Made by a program: the position numbers and the translations under genes
Notes under the pieces: model-generated
The model's database searches: none
Told to the model about the DNA's origin: nothing
Seen by the model: the letters and a program-made list of their open reading frames with translations, nothing else
Source: Nocardioides oceani
GTDB lineage: Bacteria > Actinomycetota > Actinomycetes > Propionibacteriales > Nocardioidaceae
Assembly: GCF_030412965.1 (NCBI RefSeq)
Contig: NZ_JAUHJQ010000003.1
Location: 124,001-188,000 of the forward strand
Direction of reading: 5' to 3'
DNA length: 64,000 nt
In this document: positions 26,013-34,922 of the stretch, in pieces
Layout of the letters: each line of letters begins with the position of its first letter
Numbering within the stretch: the first letter of the stretch is position 1

Positions 26013-27515
26013 GTGTCTGCCCCCGCCCGTCTCGGCCGCTACGCCGTGCGCCGACGACTGGGCTCGGGCGGCTTCGCGACGGTGTGGCTGGCCTACGACG
26101 AGCAGCTCGACAGCCCGGTCGCGATCAAGGTGCTCGCGGACAACTGGACCGAGGACACCCACGTGCGCCGGCGGTTCGTCGAGGAGGGCCGCTACCTGCG
26201 GCGGGTCGAGTCGCCCCACGTCGTCCCGGTGTACGACGCCGGCGAGCTCGACGACGGCCGGCCCTACCTCGTCATGGCCTACGCCGACCAGGGCACGCTC
26301 GCGGACCGGCTCGACCCCGAGGCCGGCCCCGGGACCGCTGCCACCGGGCTGGCCGTGCCGCAGGCCGTCGAGGTGCTCCGCCAGGTCGGTGCCGGGCTGG
26401 CCGCGCTGCACGGCCGCGGCATCCTCCACCGGGACGTGAAGCCGGCCAACGTGCTGTTCCGCACCGTCGACGGCACGGTCCGGGCGATGCTCGGCGACCT
26501 CGGGCTCGGCAAGGCGCTCGACGTGTCCTCGCGGCTGACGATGGTCGCGGGCACGCCGACCTTCGTGGCGCCCGAGCAGGCGCAGGCCGAGCCGCTGGAC
26601 GCTCGCGCGGACCAGTACTCCCTCGGCGCGCTGGCCTACCTGCTGCTGGCCGGCCGCGCGCCGTACACCCACACCACGCTCGGCGCCGCGGCCGCCCCGG
26701 CCGCGCCGCCGCCGCTCTCGACGCCGGAGCGGCCGTTCCCCGGCGCGACCGACGCGGTGGTGCGCCGGGCGCTGGCGGTCGACCGCGAGGACCGCTTCCC
26801 CGACGTCTCGTCGTTCGTGCAGGCGCTGGAGGCGACCCTCGAGAGCGCGGCGGGCGCCGCCGACGCAGCCCTCGCGGCCCCGTGGCTGCCGGTCGACCCC
26901 GACCTGACCCAGCCGGGCGCGCGGCCGACCCCGCTCCCGGCGGCCGCCCCCCTGCCGGACCCGCCGGTGCCGGCAGAGAGTCGCTCGGGCCGCGGCCGGT
27001 GGGCGCTCGCGACGCTGCTCGCCGTCGTGGCGCTGGCCGCGGGCGGGCTGGGCGGCTACGCCTGGCAGGCCGACCGGCAGGACGAGGTCCGGCTGACCGA
27101 CGACGAGGGCACGCTGAGCGTGGCGGTGCCCGGCGACTGGGAGCGGGCGGTCGCGGCCGACGGCTGGACGCCGCCGGAGCAGGACGCGACGTACCCCGCC
27201 CTCTCGGTCGGCACCGCCGAGGACTGGCACCGGCCGACGACGGCGGCCGAGGGCGTCTTCGTGGGGCTGCTGCCGGGCACCGAGCTGCCGACGACGATGC
27301 CGCAGCACCCCGAGTGCGCCGAGGCGCAGGAGCCGGTGACCGAGACCGCGGGCGACCCGTCGCGGACCGTCGTGCACACCGGCTGCCCCGACGGGGTCAC
27401 CGTCGAGCGCGTGGTCCAGGTCGCGGGCAACCGGCTGCTGTGGGTCCAGGTCCGCAGCGCCGACCGCGCGACCGCCAACCGGGTGCTCGACAGCGTCGAG
27501 ACCCACGGCATCTGA
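26013..27515 (+). CDS. Serine/threonine kinase with extracellular domain
   Basis: A 500-residue PknB-type kinase counted from GTG 26013. It has the glycine loop LGSGGFATVWLA, Lys about 39 in VAIKV, and HRDVKPANV (Asp about 141). The metal motif is DLG (about 162-164) instead of DFG, a tolerated change. VAPEQ is at about 185. After an Ala/Pro-rich linker comes one membrane helix at about 330-351 and an outer domain of about 150 residues starting TDDEGTLSVAVPGDWERAV, with two Cys (HPECAEAQ and HTGCPDG). It diverges from the ECF sigma operon across about 40 bases. Confidence 0.88.
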   Translation: MSAPARLGRYAVRRRLGSGGFATVWLAYDEQLDSPVAIKVLADNWTEDTHVRRRFVEEGRYLRRVESPHVVPVYDAGELDDGRPYLVMAYADQGTLADRLDPEAGPGTAATGLAVPQAVEVLRQVGAGLAALHGRGILHRDVKPANVLFRTVDGTVRAMLGDLGLGKALDVSSRLTMVAGTPTFVAPEQAQAEPLDARADQYSLGALAYLLLAGRAPYTHTTLGAAAAPAAPPPLSTPERPFPGATDAVVRRALAVDREDRFPDVSSFVQALEATLESAAGAADAALAAPWLPVDPDLTQPGARPTPLPAAAPLPDPPVPAESRSGRGRWALATLLAVVALAAGGLGGYAWQADRQDEVRLTDDEGTLSVAVPGDWERAVAADGWTPPEQDATYPALSVGTAEDWHRPTTAAEGVFVGLLPGTELPTTMPQHPECAEAQEPVTETAGDPSRTVVHTGCPDGVTVERVVQVAGNRLLWVQVRSADRATANRVLDSVETHGI

Positions 27516-27530
27516 CGCCGGCGGGACCGC

Positions 27531-28184
27531 TCAGGCGCTCGTGGCGCGGCGGACGATCCGCTCCGCGAGGTCGGCCATGCCGAGCCGGTCGCGCTCGCGG
27601 CCGACCACGGCGACGGTGGCGTACGTCGTGCGCCCGTCGAGGGTCAGGAACCGCTCCATCGCCACCCGGCGGTGCTTCTGCGTCACGTACGTCGCGGTGA
27701 ACCCGTCCGCGTCCTGCGCCTCGACGACCAGGTCCTCGACGTCCGAGGCCCCGGCGAGGGCGTCCAGGCGCGCACGCAGCGCCGACTCGAGCGGCTGGAA
27801 GCCGGTGACGAGCCGGACCCGGAGGAAGTAGGCGTTGTCGGTCGGCTGGCCGGGCGGGAACCACTTCCACTCGCCGAGCAGCGAGTCGCTGCGGCGCCAC
27901 CCGACCGGGACCGGGAGCCGCAGGCCGAACGGCGGCACGCCGAGCTCCACCGGCCGCAGCGGAACACCCGTGGCCAGGCCGGGGGTGTCGGGGTCGGGCT
28001 CGACGAGCGGCGGCGGGTCGACCGGGTACGACGGCGAGACGGCCGCCACGGGCCGGGCCGTCCCCAGGACCTGCGCCTCGTCGGCGAGCCCCGCGGCGAG
28101 GAGCGCCCCGGCCGCGAGTCCCACAGTCCCGGCGACCGCGGCGACGACCGCCAGGGTCACGGCCCCCGGTCGTCGCGTGCTCAT
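27531..28184 (-). CDS. Membrane-anchored protein with kinase-sensor-like outer domain
   Basis: A 217-residue protein with an N-terminal membrane helix (LAVVAAVAGTVGLAAGALL) and a Pro-rich linker. Its outer domain runs from LRLPVPVGWRRSD through RRVAMERFLTLDGRTTYATV to a final helix. The order of elements (a VP.GW strand, then VER/MER.., then a V strand, then a C-terminal helix) parallels the outer domain of the kinase that ends 15 bases away on the opposite strand, so they may be relatives. Function unknown. TACCCT six bases before the ATG suggests a leaderless message. Confidence 0.65.
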   Translation of the reverse strand: MSTRRPGAVTLAVVAAVAGTVGLAAGALLAAGLADEAQVLGTARPVAAVSPSYPVDPPPLVEPDPDTPGLATGVPLRPVELGVPPFGLRLPVPVGWRRSDSLLGEWKWFPPGQPTDNAYFLRVRLVTGFQPLESALRARLDALAGASDVEDLVVEAQDADGFTATYVTQKHRRVAMERFLTLDGRTTYATVAVVGRERDRLGMADLAERIVRRATSA

Positions 28185-28190
28185 GGCGCC

Positions 28191-28196
28191 CGAGGG
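28191..28196 (-). promoter_or_regulatory. Likely -10 box of leaderless membrane-protein gene
   Basis: On the minus strand TACCCT ends six bases before the ATG at 28184. Confidence 0.45.
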
Positions 28197-28218
28197 TAGA
28201 CCGCTCCCGGCCCGCCGC

Positions 28219-28224
28219 TACGTT
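28219..28224 (+). promoter_or_regulatory. Likely -10 box of leaderless amidohydrolase gene
   Basis: TACGTT ends seven bases before the ATG at 28232, divergent to the similar box at 28191-28196. Confidence 0.45.
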
Positions 28225-28231
28225 CTGCCCC

Positions 28232-29767
28232 ATGACCAGCCTCCTGCTCCGCAACGCCCGCCGCGTGCCGCTGCGCGCCGAGGACGCCGCAGGCCCGGCG
28301 GCTCTCGGGGCCGAACCGGTCGACGTGCTCGTCGAGGACGGAACCGTGACCGCGGTCGGGCCCGGTCTCGAGCGGCCCTCCGGCGGGTCCGGGGAGGTCG
28401 AGGAGGTCGACGCGGCCGGCCGCTGGCTGGCGCCCGGGCTGTGGGACCAGCACGTCCACATGGCCCAGTGGACGCTGGCCTCCCAGCGCCTCGACCTCGG
28501 CGCGACCCGCACCCCCGAGGACGTCACCCGCGCGGTCGCCGAGCGCGTCGCCGCGCAGCCCGACCACCCGGTCATCGGCTGGGGCCACCGCTCGGGCGGC
28601 TGGGACCGCGAGGTCACCGTCTCCGAGCTCGACGCGGTCTCCGGCCACACCCCCGTGGTGCTCATCAGCGGCGACGGCCACCACGCCTGGCTCAACACCA
28701 CCGCGCTGCTGCACCTCGCGATGCCGGTGCGCGACTCGGTGGTCCGCGAGACCGAGTGGTTCGCGGTCTACCCGCGCCTGGTCACCCTCGTCGGCAACGA
28801 CGGCACCTCGCCCGCGGCCTACCGCCGCTCGCTGGAGACCGCGGCCGCGCTCGGGGTGGTCGGCATCGTCGACTACGAGTTCGGCCACGGCCCGATGGAC
28901 TGGGCCGAGCGCTGGCACGCCGTCCCGGGCCTGCTGCGCGTGCGGGCGGCGACGTACGCCGAGCACCTCGACGACGTCATCGCCCTCGGGCTGCGCACCG
29001 GGCAGCCGTTGCCCGACTGCGGACCGCTGCTGACCATGGGCTCGCTGAAGATCATCAGCGACGGGTCCCTGAACACCCGCACCGCGTGGTGCTGCGAGCC
29101 GTACGGCGACGCGCACCGCCTGGAGTACCCCGCCGGCCAGCCCAACCTCTCCGGCGAGGAGCTGCGCGAGCACCTCGCCCGCGCGCACGCCGCCGACCTC
29201 CAGGTCGCCACCCACGCGATCGGCGACGCCGCCGTGGCCGAGGCGCTGGCGGCGTACGCCGCGACCGGGGCGCGCGGCTCGATCGAGCACGCGCAGATGG
29301 TCGGTCGCGACGACGTGCGCCGGATGGCCGAGCTCGGCATCCGGGCCAGCGTGCAGCCGGCGCACCTGCTCGACGACCGCGACCTGACCGAGAAGATCTG
29401 GGGCGAGCGGTCGGCGCGGTGCTTCGCGTTCCGCTGGATGCTCGACGACGGCGTGGAGCTCGTCCTCGGCTCCGACGCCCCCGTCTCGCCGCTCGACCCG
29501 TGGCTGGCGATGGCCGCGGCGGTCCACCGCAGCGCCGACGACCGCGACCCGTGGCACGGCGAGCAGGCGCTGACCGCGCAGGAGGCCTTCGCCGCCTCCG
29601 TCGACGGCCAGCCCACCGTCGGCGTCGGCTCCCGCGGGGACCTGGTCCTCCTCGACGCCGACCCGCTCGCCGAGCACCCGTCGTCGGCCGAGGCCGGTGC
29701 GGCGCTCCGCTCGATGTCGGTCGCCCTCACCGTCGTCGACGGGACCGTCGTCCACCGCGCCCTGTGA
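28232..29767 (+). CDS. YtcJ-like amidohydrolase
   Basis: A 511-residue metal-dependent hydrolase of the amidohydrolase superfamily (YtcJ/NfdA-like). The first metal motif is LWDQHVHMAQW near residue 75. GSLKIISDGSLNTRTAW carries the lysine region, THAIGDAAVAEAL and IEHAQMV supply His ligands, and GSDAPVSPLDPWLAMAAAV supplies the Asp. Family members hydrolyse amide or formamide bonds in varied small molecules; the substrate here is unknown. It stands alone, with probable leaderless transcription. Confidence 0.85.
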   Translation: MTSLLLRNARRVPLRAEDAAGPAALGAEPVDVLVEDGTVTAVGPGLERPSGGSGEVEEVDAAGRWLAPGLWDQHVHMAQWTLASQRLDLGATRTPEDVTRAVAERVAAQPDHPVIGWGHRSGGWDREVTVSELDAVSGHTPVVLISGDGHHAWLNTTALLHLAMPVRDSVVRETEWFAVYPRLVTLVGNDGTSPAAYRRSLETAAALGVVGIVDYEFGHGPMDWAERWHAVPGLLRVRAATYAEHLDDVIALGLRTGQPLPDCGPLLTMGSLKIISDGSLNTRTAWCCEPYGDAHRLEYPAGQPNLSGEELREHLARAHAADLQVATHAIGDAAVAEALAAYAATGARGSIEHAQMVGRDDVRRMAELGIRASVQPAHLLDDRDLTEKIWGERSARCFAFRWMLDDGVELVLGSDAPVSPLDPWLAMAAAVHRSADDRDPWHGEQALTAQEAFAASVDGQPTVGVGSRGDLVLLDADPLAEHPSSAEAGAALRSMSVALTVVDGTVVHRAL

Positions 29768-29782
29768 GGAGCCGCAGGCCGG

Positions 29783-30760
29783 TCAGTCCTCGGCGAGCTT
29801 CTCCAGCACCAGGCCGGCGACCGCCTCCTGCTCGACCTTGAGCGGGTGGTAGGCCAGCGCGGTGGCGGCGCTGGTGACCCGGCCGTTGATCCACGGGTCC
29901 TCGGAGCAGACGTCGTGGCCGTCGCTGGCGGCGTAGGTGTCGACGTACGGCACGTCCGCGCGCTCCGCGGCGCGCTCCTGCACGCGGGCCAGCAGCCGGC
30001 CCATCGCCGCGGCGAACGGGTAGTCGCCCTCGGCCAGCGGCAGCAGCTCGGGGCAGGTGCCGTCGGCCGGCACGATCTCGGGGTAGCCCACGACGACCAC
30101 GTCGGCGCGCGGCGCCCGCTGGCGGACGCCTTCGACGACGGCCACGAGCCGGTCGCCGACGGTGCGGATGTTCTCCTTCAACGTGGCGACGCCCTCGGCG
30201 CCGAGCGCGGCGCGGCAGGGCGCGCCGTCGAGGTCCTCGGACGCGGCGCGCACGCAGGTGCCGGTCAGGGTGCTGTAGATCCCGAAGTCGTTGCCGCCGA
30301 TGCCGACGGTCACCAGCCGGGTGTCCGGGCCGAGGGCCTGGAGCTGCGGCGGGACGACACCGCCCTGCAGGACCCGCTGGCTCCCGACGAGCGCGGCGGT
30401 GTCGGCCCCCGTGCAGCTGACGTCGGTGAGCTCGGCGCCGAGCGCCTCGGCGACCTGCGCGGGGTAGTTCTGCGCCGAGCGCAGGCACTGCTCGTCCGCG
30501 GTCGGCCCGGCGAGCGGCGCGGCGGTGAAGGAGTCACCGATGGCGACGTACGTCGGGTAGCGGCCGGGACCGGGCGTGGCCAGCGGGCTCGGCCCGTCGG
30601 TGCGCGGGATCGTCGAGGACGGGCTGACCGGGCGGGTGTCGGGCTGTCCGGTGACACCGGCGTCGTCGTCGCCCGAGCACCCGGTGAGCAGGGTGCCGAG
30701 GAGCAGCGGCACGGCCGCCAGGGCGACCCGCGCGCGGCGGGTCGTCGTCGTGTGGTTCAC
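29783..30760 (-). CDS. SGNH/GDSL hydrolase lipoprotein (second of tandem pair)
   Basis: A 325-residue exported esterase-like protein. The lipobox LLTGC (Cys about 28) is followed by a Thr/Pro-rich linker. SGNH blocks are clear: AIGDSFTAAP (Ser block I), VGIGGNDFGIY (block III Asn) and YHPLKVEQE (block V His). Paired cysteines in the insertions fit an exported enzyme. It overlaps the upstream paralogue by four bases. It probably hydrolyses lipid or acyl esters at the cell surface; substrate unknown. Confidence 0.88.
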   Translation of the reverse strand: MNHTTTTRRARVALAAVPLLLGTLLTGCSGDDDAGVTGQPDTRPVSPSSTIPRTDGPSPLATPGPGRYPTYVAIGDSFTAAPLAGPTADEQCLRSAQNYPAQVAEALGAELTDVSCTGADTAALVGSQRVLQGGVVPPQLQALGPDTRLVTVGIGGNDFGIYSTLTGTCVRAASEDLDGAPCRAALGAEGVATLKENIRTVGDRLVAVVEGVRQRAPRADVVVVGYPEIVPADGTCPELLPLAEGDYPFAAAMGRLLARVQERAAERADVPYVDTYAASDGHDVCSEDPWINGRVTSAATALAYHPLKVEQEAVAGLVLEKLAED

Positions 30761-31638
30761 AGCATCTCCAGCAGCGCGTCGGCCACCGCCTGCTCGTAGC
30801 TGGCGAAGGGGTGGAACTCGAGCGCTGCGTCCTTGTCGGTGTGCTGCCCGTTGACCCAGGGGTCGGCCGAGCAGATGTCGTGTCCCTCGCTCAGTGCCCG
30901 CACGTCCAGGAAGTCCACACCCGCGTCCGCGGCCGCGTCCCGCATCGCCTCGTCCAGTGCGGCCAGCAGGTCGTGGGTGAGGTCGAAGTCACCCAGGGCG
31001 AGCGGCAGGCGCTCCTGGCAGGCGGGGGTTCCGCGCGGAGGGAAGATGTCGGGGTAGCCGACGCTGATCACCCGCGCGTCGGGCGCCCGGTCGGCGATCT
31101 CGGCGTAGATCCCGTCGAGGTTGCCGCGGATCCGCTCGACGAGGTCCTCCAGCGCGGCGCCGCCCCCGAGGGTGCCGGCGCGCTCGGTGCACGGGGCGCC
31201 GGTCGGGTCGGCCTGCGCGAGCTCGATGCAGCCGTAGACCATCGTGGAGAACAGCGCTTGGTCGTTGCCGCCGATGCTGAGGGTCACCAGGTCGGTGTCC
31301 TCGTCGAGCGCGTCGAGCTGCGGCGGGACCGCGTCGCCGCGGACCTGCTGGGACCCGGTCAGGTCGCTGGTGCGCGCCCCGGAGCAGGAGACGTCGGTCA
31401 GCCGGACCTGATGGTCGCCGCCGTCGAGCGCCCGGGCCAGCACCGAGGGGTAGTTGCCCGTCGAGCGCAGGCACGGGTCGGCCTCGTTGGTCTGCGGGAC
31501 GTACGGCGCGGCCGTGAACGAGTCGCCGAGCGCGACGTACCGCAGCACCTCGTCCTCGGACCCGGCCGTGCAGGCAGCCGCCGTGAGCGTCAGCGTGGTC
31601 GCGAGGCCCGCGGCGCCGAGACGGAGCGCGGCATGCAT
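30757..31638 (-). CDS. SGNH/GDSL hydrolase (first of tandem pair)
   Basis: A 293-residue paralogue of the next gene. The N-terminal signal ends in TAAAC, a probable lipobox. The catalytic blocks are ALGDSFTAAPYVP, LSIGGNDQALF and FHPFASYEQ. Shared landmarks (DVSCSGA against DVSCTGA; GHDICSADPWVNG against GHDVCSEDPWING) show a tandem duplication that has since diverged. TAGGTT six bases before the ATG suggests a leaderless operon message covering both genes. Confidence 0.88.
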   Translation of the reverse strand: MHAALRLGAAGLATTLTLTAAACTAGSEDEVLRYVALGDSFTAAPYVPQTNEADPCLRSTGNYPSVLARALDGGDHQVRLTDVSCSGARTSDLTGSQQVRGDAVPPQLDALDEDTDLVTLSIGGNDQALFSTMVYGCIELAQADPTGAPCTERAGTLGGGAALEDLVERIRGNLDGIYAEIADRAPDARVISVGYPDIFPPRGTPACQERLPLALGDFDLTHDLLAALDEAMRDAAADAGVDFLDVRALSEGHDICSADPWVNGQHTDKDAALEFHPFASYEQAVADALLEML

Positions 31639-31644
31639 GCGGAC

Positions 31645-31650
31645 AACCTA
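31645..31650 (-). promoter_or_regulatory. Likely -10 box of leaderless SGNH operon
   Basis: On the minus strand TAGGTT ends six bases before the ATG at 31638. Confidence 0.45.
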
Positions 31651-31697
31651 CGGGCGGGACGGACGCGTGCGTCCGCCCCGCCCGCGGGTGCGAGGAG

Positions 31698-31720
31698 CCG
31701 GGGCCCCGGTCCGGGGTCCC
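31698..31720 (-). terminator. Possible terminator after the fasciclin gene
   Basis: A G/C-only imperfect hairpin (GGACCCCGG facing CCGGGGCCC on the minus strand) lies just after the fasciclin stop. The loop would be very short and no T-run follows, so this is weak. Confidence 0.3.
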
Positions 31721-31724
31721 TCGA

Positions 31725-32357
31725 TCAGAGGTCGACCGGGCGCAGGACGCGGTCGATCGCGTGCCCGACCTGCTTGTTGCCCCGGTTGATGTCGAGCACG
31801 ACGACCCGCGGGTTGCGGTCGTCCTTGTCGGCGTCGAGCAGGGTGACCTTGCCCTTGATGACGTGGACCTTGATCGAGCCGCCCTGGGCGGTGGCGACCT
31901 TCTGGCCCTCGGCGGCGAGGACCTTGTCGGAGGTCAGCGTCCTGCCCGCGACGACGTGGTAGAGCAGCACGGTCTCGATCGTGTCGACGCCGAGCTTGGC
32001 GACCTGCTTGAACGTCTTGGCCTCGGTCGTGGGGGCGAAGCCCTTGAGGTCCTTGACGAGGAGCTGGAAGGCGCGGTCGGTGGGGATGAACGCCGTCGCC
32101 CGCTTGCCGCCCTGGGTGAGCAGCCCGACCGGGCTGTCCGGCTTCGCGTCGAGCACGGCGAGCACCGCGGCCTCGGTGAGGTCGAAGTCCTTCCAGCTCT
32201 TGTCCAGCTTCGTGCCGTCGGCGGCCAGGACCTCGGCGAGGCTCGTGGTGCCGGGCTTCGCGGCGGGCGCGGCGGCCTGGGCGGGCGCGAGCGCGCCGGC
32301 GAGGACGGCCGAGGTGGCCAGGGCAGTGACGGCGGCGGTGGCGGTGCGGTGCTTCAT
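31725..32357 (-). CDS. Secreted fasciclin-domain protein
   Basis: A 210-residue exported protein. The signal peptide ends near ALAPAQAAA (about 28-30). One FAS1 domain follows: the H1-like motif is TAFIPTDRAFQLL and the conserved YH motif is LLYHVVAGRTLTSDKVL. It ends in the H2-like region VVVLDINRGNKQVGHAIDRVLRP. FAS1 domains mediate cell-surface adhesion. The ATG at 32357 has a GGGAG site; the longer frame upstream would spoil the signal peptide. Confidence 0.88.
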   Translation of the reverse strand: MKHRTATAAVTALATSAVLAGALAPAQAAAPAAKPGTTSLAEVLAADGTKLDKSWKDFDLTEAAVLAVLDAKPDSPVGLLTQGGKRATAFIPTDRAFQLLVKDLKGFAPTTEAKTFKQVAKLGVDTIETVLLYHVVAGRTLTSDKVLAAEGQKVATAQGGSIKVHVIKGKVTLLDADKDDRNPRVVVLDINRGNKQVGHAIDRVLRPVDL

Positions 32358-32439
32358 GGTTCTCCCTCGGTTGCGTGTCGGACGGATGGTGCGGAGGGAG
32401 TTCGGCACCCGCGGGTGGCCAGATTGGATGAATCTTCTA

Positions 32440-33636
32440 TCAGTTCTCGGGCACCTGAGGTGGTTGGTCGACCCCGAGCGCCAGGGTCAGGCCGAGCACC
32501 GTGCGTGGGTCCTCCAGCCGGTCGCCGTACAGCTCGCGCAGCTGGCCGAGTCGGTAGCGCACGGTCTGCGGGTGGACGAACAGGTCGGCGGCGACGTCTT
32601 CGCGGCGGCCCTGGTGCAGCAGCCACGAGCGCAGGGTCTCGGTCAGCTTCTCCGCGGTCGCGGGGCGCACGTCGGCGAGCGGGGCGAGCGCCTGGGCCCG
32701 CAGGTCGGCGAGCGCGTCGGGGTCGGCGGTGAGCACGAGCGCAGGCAGGTGGTCCTCGGTGTCGTCGTGCAGCCCGAGCGCGTGCGCGCGGCGCGCCCGG
32801 CCGTAGGACGTGCGGACCTCCAGCCACGGCCGGGCGGGTCCCACCACGGCGCCGCGGCCGCGCAGCGAGCGCAGCAGCGCGCCCCGCCCGCGCCCGTGCG
32901 CGTCCGGCACGAGCAGCACGCCGAGCTCCTCGACGCCGGTGAGCTCGCCGGCCTCGAGGGTCGCGGCCGGCACCGTCCCGAGCGCCGGCCGGACCTGGGA
33001 GCGCGGCACGAGCACGGCCGTGAGCGTCGTCGGCGGCGTCCAGTCGGCGCGCTCGGCGGCCTCGAGCACGGCCTCCTCGGGCGAGCCGTCCAGGAGTGCC
33101 CGCGCCAGCCGCTCGAGCAGCCGCGCCCGGACCCGCCCGGTGCTGGCGAGCTCGTCCTCGTGCCCGGCGACGCTGGCCGCGGAGAGCTCGTCGATGTAGG
33201 CGAAGACGAGTTCCGCGAACGCCGCGAGCGTGCCGCCGTCCACGCCGGCGTCGACCGCGCGGCCGGACATCTCCCGCCAGGAGACCCGCGCCCCGATGCG
33301 GTACGCCGCGAGCAGGGCGTCGGTGGTCCGCTCGCTGCGCGCCTCGCCCCGGCCGAGCTGGTAGGCGCCCTCCATCGCCGGCGCGGGGGTCCGCAGGTCG
33401 ACGCCGCGGCGACCGGACGCGAGGGTCAGGAAGCCGCCCAGCGCGAGCTGCACCGCGTTGCGGATGGTCTCGCCCATCGAGCCCTCGAAGGCGGCGACGT
33501 AGCTGGGTACCTCCTCGACGATCGCCTGCACGACGTGCTCGGCGACCGTGGGGAGGTCCTCGCGCATCGCTGCGACCGCCTCGGGGGAGAGGCGGAGCGC
33601 CGGTGCAGGGAGCTGGCGGGGGGCACGACGGACCAC
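32440..33636 (-). CDS. PucR-type transcriptional regulator
   Basis: A 398-residue regulator. The helical N-half has no recognised sensor motif. The C-terminal PucR/CdaR helix-turn-helix reads ETLRSWLLHQGRREDVAADL followed by VHPQTVRYRLGQLRELYGD. I chose the GTG at 33636 because a perfect AGGAGG lies six bases upstream; the longer frame uses TTG. It diverges from an oxidoreductase/desaturase operon and is the likely regulator of membrane-lipid desaturation here. Mycobacterial DesA3 operons usually have a TetR-type regulator instead, as far as I recall. Confidence 0.82.
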   Translation of the reverse strand: MVRRAPRQLPAPALRLSPEAVAAMREDLPTVAEHVVQAIVEEVPSYVAAFEGSMGETIRNAVQLALGGFLTLASGRRGVDLRTPAPAMEGAYQLGRGEARSERTTDALLAAYRIGARVSWREMSGRAVDAGVDGGTLAAFAELVFAYIDELSAASVAGHEDELASTGRVRARLLERLARALLDGSPEEAVLEAAERADWTPPTTLTAVLVPRSQVRPALGTVPAATLEAGELTGVEELGVLLVPDAHGRGRGALLRSLRGRGAVVGPARPWLEVRTSYGRARRAHALGLHDDTEDHLPALVLTADPDALADLRAQALAPLADVRPATAEKLTETLRSWLLHQGRREDVAADLFVHPQTVRYRLGQLRELYGDRLEDPRTVLGLTLALGVDQPPQVPEN

Positions 33637-33667
33637 CGGAGACCTCCTGGAGCAGTTCTTATCATCC

Positions 33668-33694
33668 GTGAACAACGAACCCGGACCGGTTCAC
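33668..33694. promoter_or_regulatory. Candidate PucR operator, nested inverted repeats
   Basis: Between the divergent pucR-type and oxidoreductase genes, GTGAAC (33668-33673) pairs with GTTCAC (33689-33694), and the inner GAACC (33677-33681) pairs with GGTTC (33688-33692). Confidence 0.45.
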
Positions 33695-33741
33695 GTCACG
33701 CGGACAGGACTTTAACCGGCTCATCTAGGACAGTGGAGTAC

Positions 33742-34872
33742 ATGAGCATCGCTGCCGATCCGATCGTCCCCACCCGCGGGCGCTCGCTCCGCGGTGTCCT
33801 GCGCCGGGTCGCGGAGTCCGCGGTCACCCCGCTCGAGCTCGACGACGTGCTCGACGTCTTCCACCCCCTGCGCTCGGGCGCCGAGCTGCGCGGCCGCATC
33901 GTCCAGGTCGTCCCCGAGACCCCCGAGTCCGCCACGATCGTCCTCAAGCCGGGCCGCGACTGGGCCGGCCACGTGCCGGGGCAGTACGTCCGGGTCGGCG
34001 TCGACGTCGAGGGCGTGCGCCTGTGGCGCACCTACTCGCTGACCCACGGCCCCCGCCCCGACGGCTGCATCAGCATCACCGTCAAGGCGATCCCGGGCGG
34101 CGTGGTCAGCAACCACCTCGTCCACCGCGCCCGCAAGGGCCAGATGCTGCAGCTGGCCCAGGCCGAGGGCGAGTTCGTCCTCCCGCAGCCGGTGCCGGCC
34201 AAGCTGCTGCTCGTCACCGGCGGGTCGGGCATCACCCCGGTCATCGGCATGCTGCGCAACCTGCACTCCAAGGCGGCCGCGCCGGCGACCGACATCGTCC
34301 TGGTCCACGTCAACGCCACGGAGTCCTCGGCGATCTTCCGCGCCGAGCTGCGCGCGCTCGACGCCGCCGGCCGGATCCGGCTCGTCGAGCGCTTCGACGA
34401 CACCCACGGGCTGCTCGACGTCGCCGTCCTCGCCGAGCTCGTGCCCGACCTCGACGAGCGCCTCAGCTACGCCTGCGGGCCGGCCGGCCTGCTCGACGCG
34501 CTCGAGGCCCACCACGCCGAGCGCGGCCTGGACCTGACCACCGAGCGGTTCCGCCCGGTGCTCGTCGAGGCCGCCGACGGCGAGGGCGGCGGCACCGTCA
34601 CGCTCACCGGCGCCGCCGGCTCCGGCACGACCCTCGAGGTCGACGGCGCCACCCCGATCCTCGACGCCGCCGAGCAGGCGGGCGTCCTCATGCCGAGCGG
34701 CTGCCGGATGGGCATCTGCATGGCCTGCGTGCTGCCGATGCGCGAGGGCGCCGTGCGTGACCTGCGCAACGGCGCGCTCACCGTCGCCGTCCCCGGCGAG
34801 ACCGGCCCGCAGGGCGTGCCGATCCAGACCTGCGTCAGCACCGCCGCCGGTGCCTGCTCGATCGACCACTGA
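33742..34872 (+). CDS. Flavin/2Fe-2S oxidoreductase, desaturase partner
   Basis: A 376-residue electron-transfer protein. An FAD domain (WRTYSLTHGPRPDG) is followed by an NAD(P)H domain (LLLVTGGSGITPVIGMLR, then SYACGPAGLLDALE). A C-terminal plant-type 2Fe-2S domain has the cysteine ladder SGCRMGICMACVLPM and a last Cys in IQTCVSTAAG. Domain order and the desaturase 50 bases downstream match the mycobacterial Rv3230c-DesA3 pair. In that pair this protein passes electrons from NADPH to the desaturase. The ATG at 33742 has a GGAG site. Confidence 0.9.
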   Translation: MSIAADPIVPTRGRSLRGVLRRVAESAVTPLELDDVLDVFHPLRSGAELRGRIVQVVPETPESATIVLKPGRDWAGHVPGQYVRVGVDVEGVRLWRTYSLTHGPRPDGCISITVKAIPGGVVSNHLVHRARKGQMLQLAQAEGEFVLPQPVPAKLLLVTGGSGITPVIGMLRNLHSKAAAPATDIVLVHVNATESSAIFRAELRALDAAGRIRLVERFDDTHGLLDVAVLAELVPDLDERLSYACGPAGLLDALEAHHAERGLDLTTERFRPVLVEAADGEGGGTVTLTGAAGSGTTLEVDGATPILDAAEQAGVLMPSGCRMGICMACVLPMREGAVRDLRNGALTVAVPGETGPQGVPIQTCVSTAAGACSIDH

Positions 34873-34922
34873 CCTCCACTGACACCCGATCCGTTCGACC
34901 ACCCGCACCGAAGGAGATCGCC

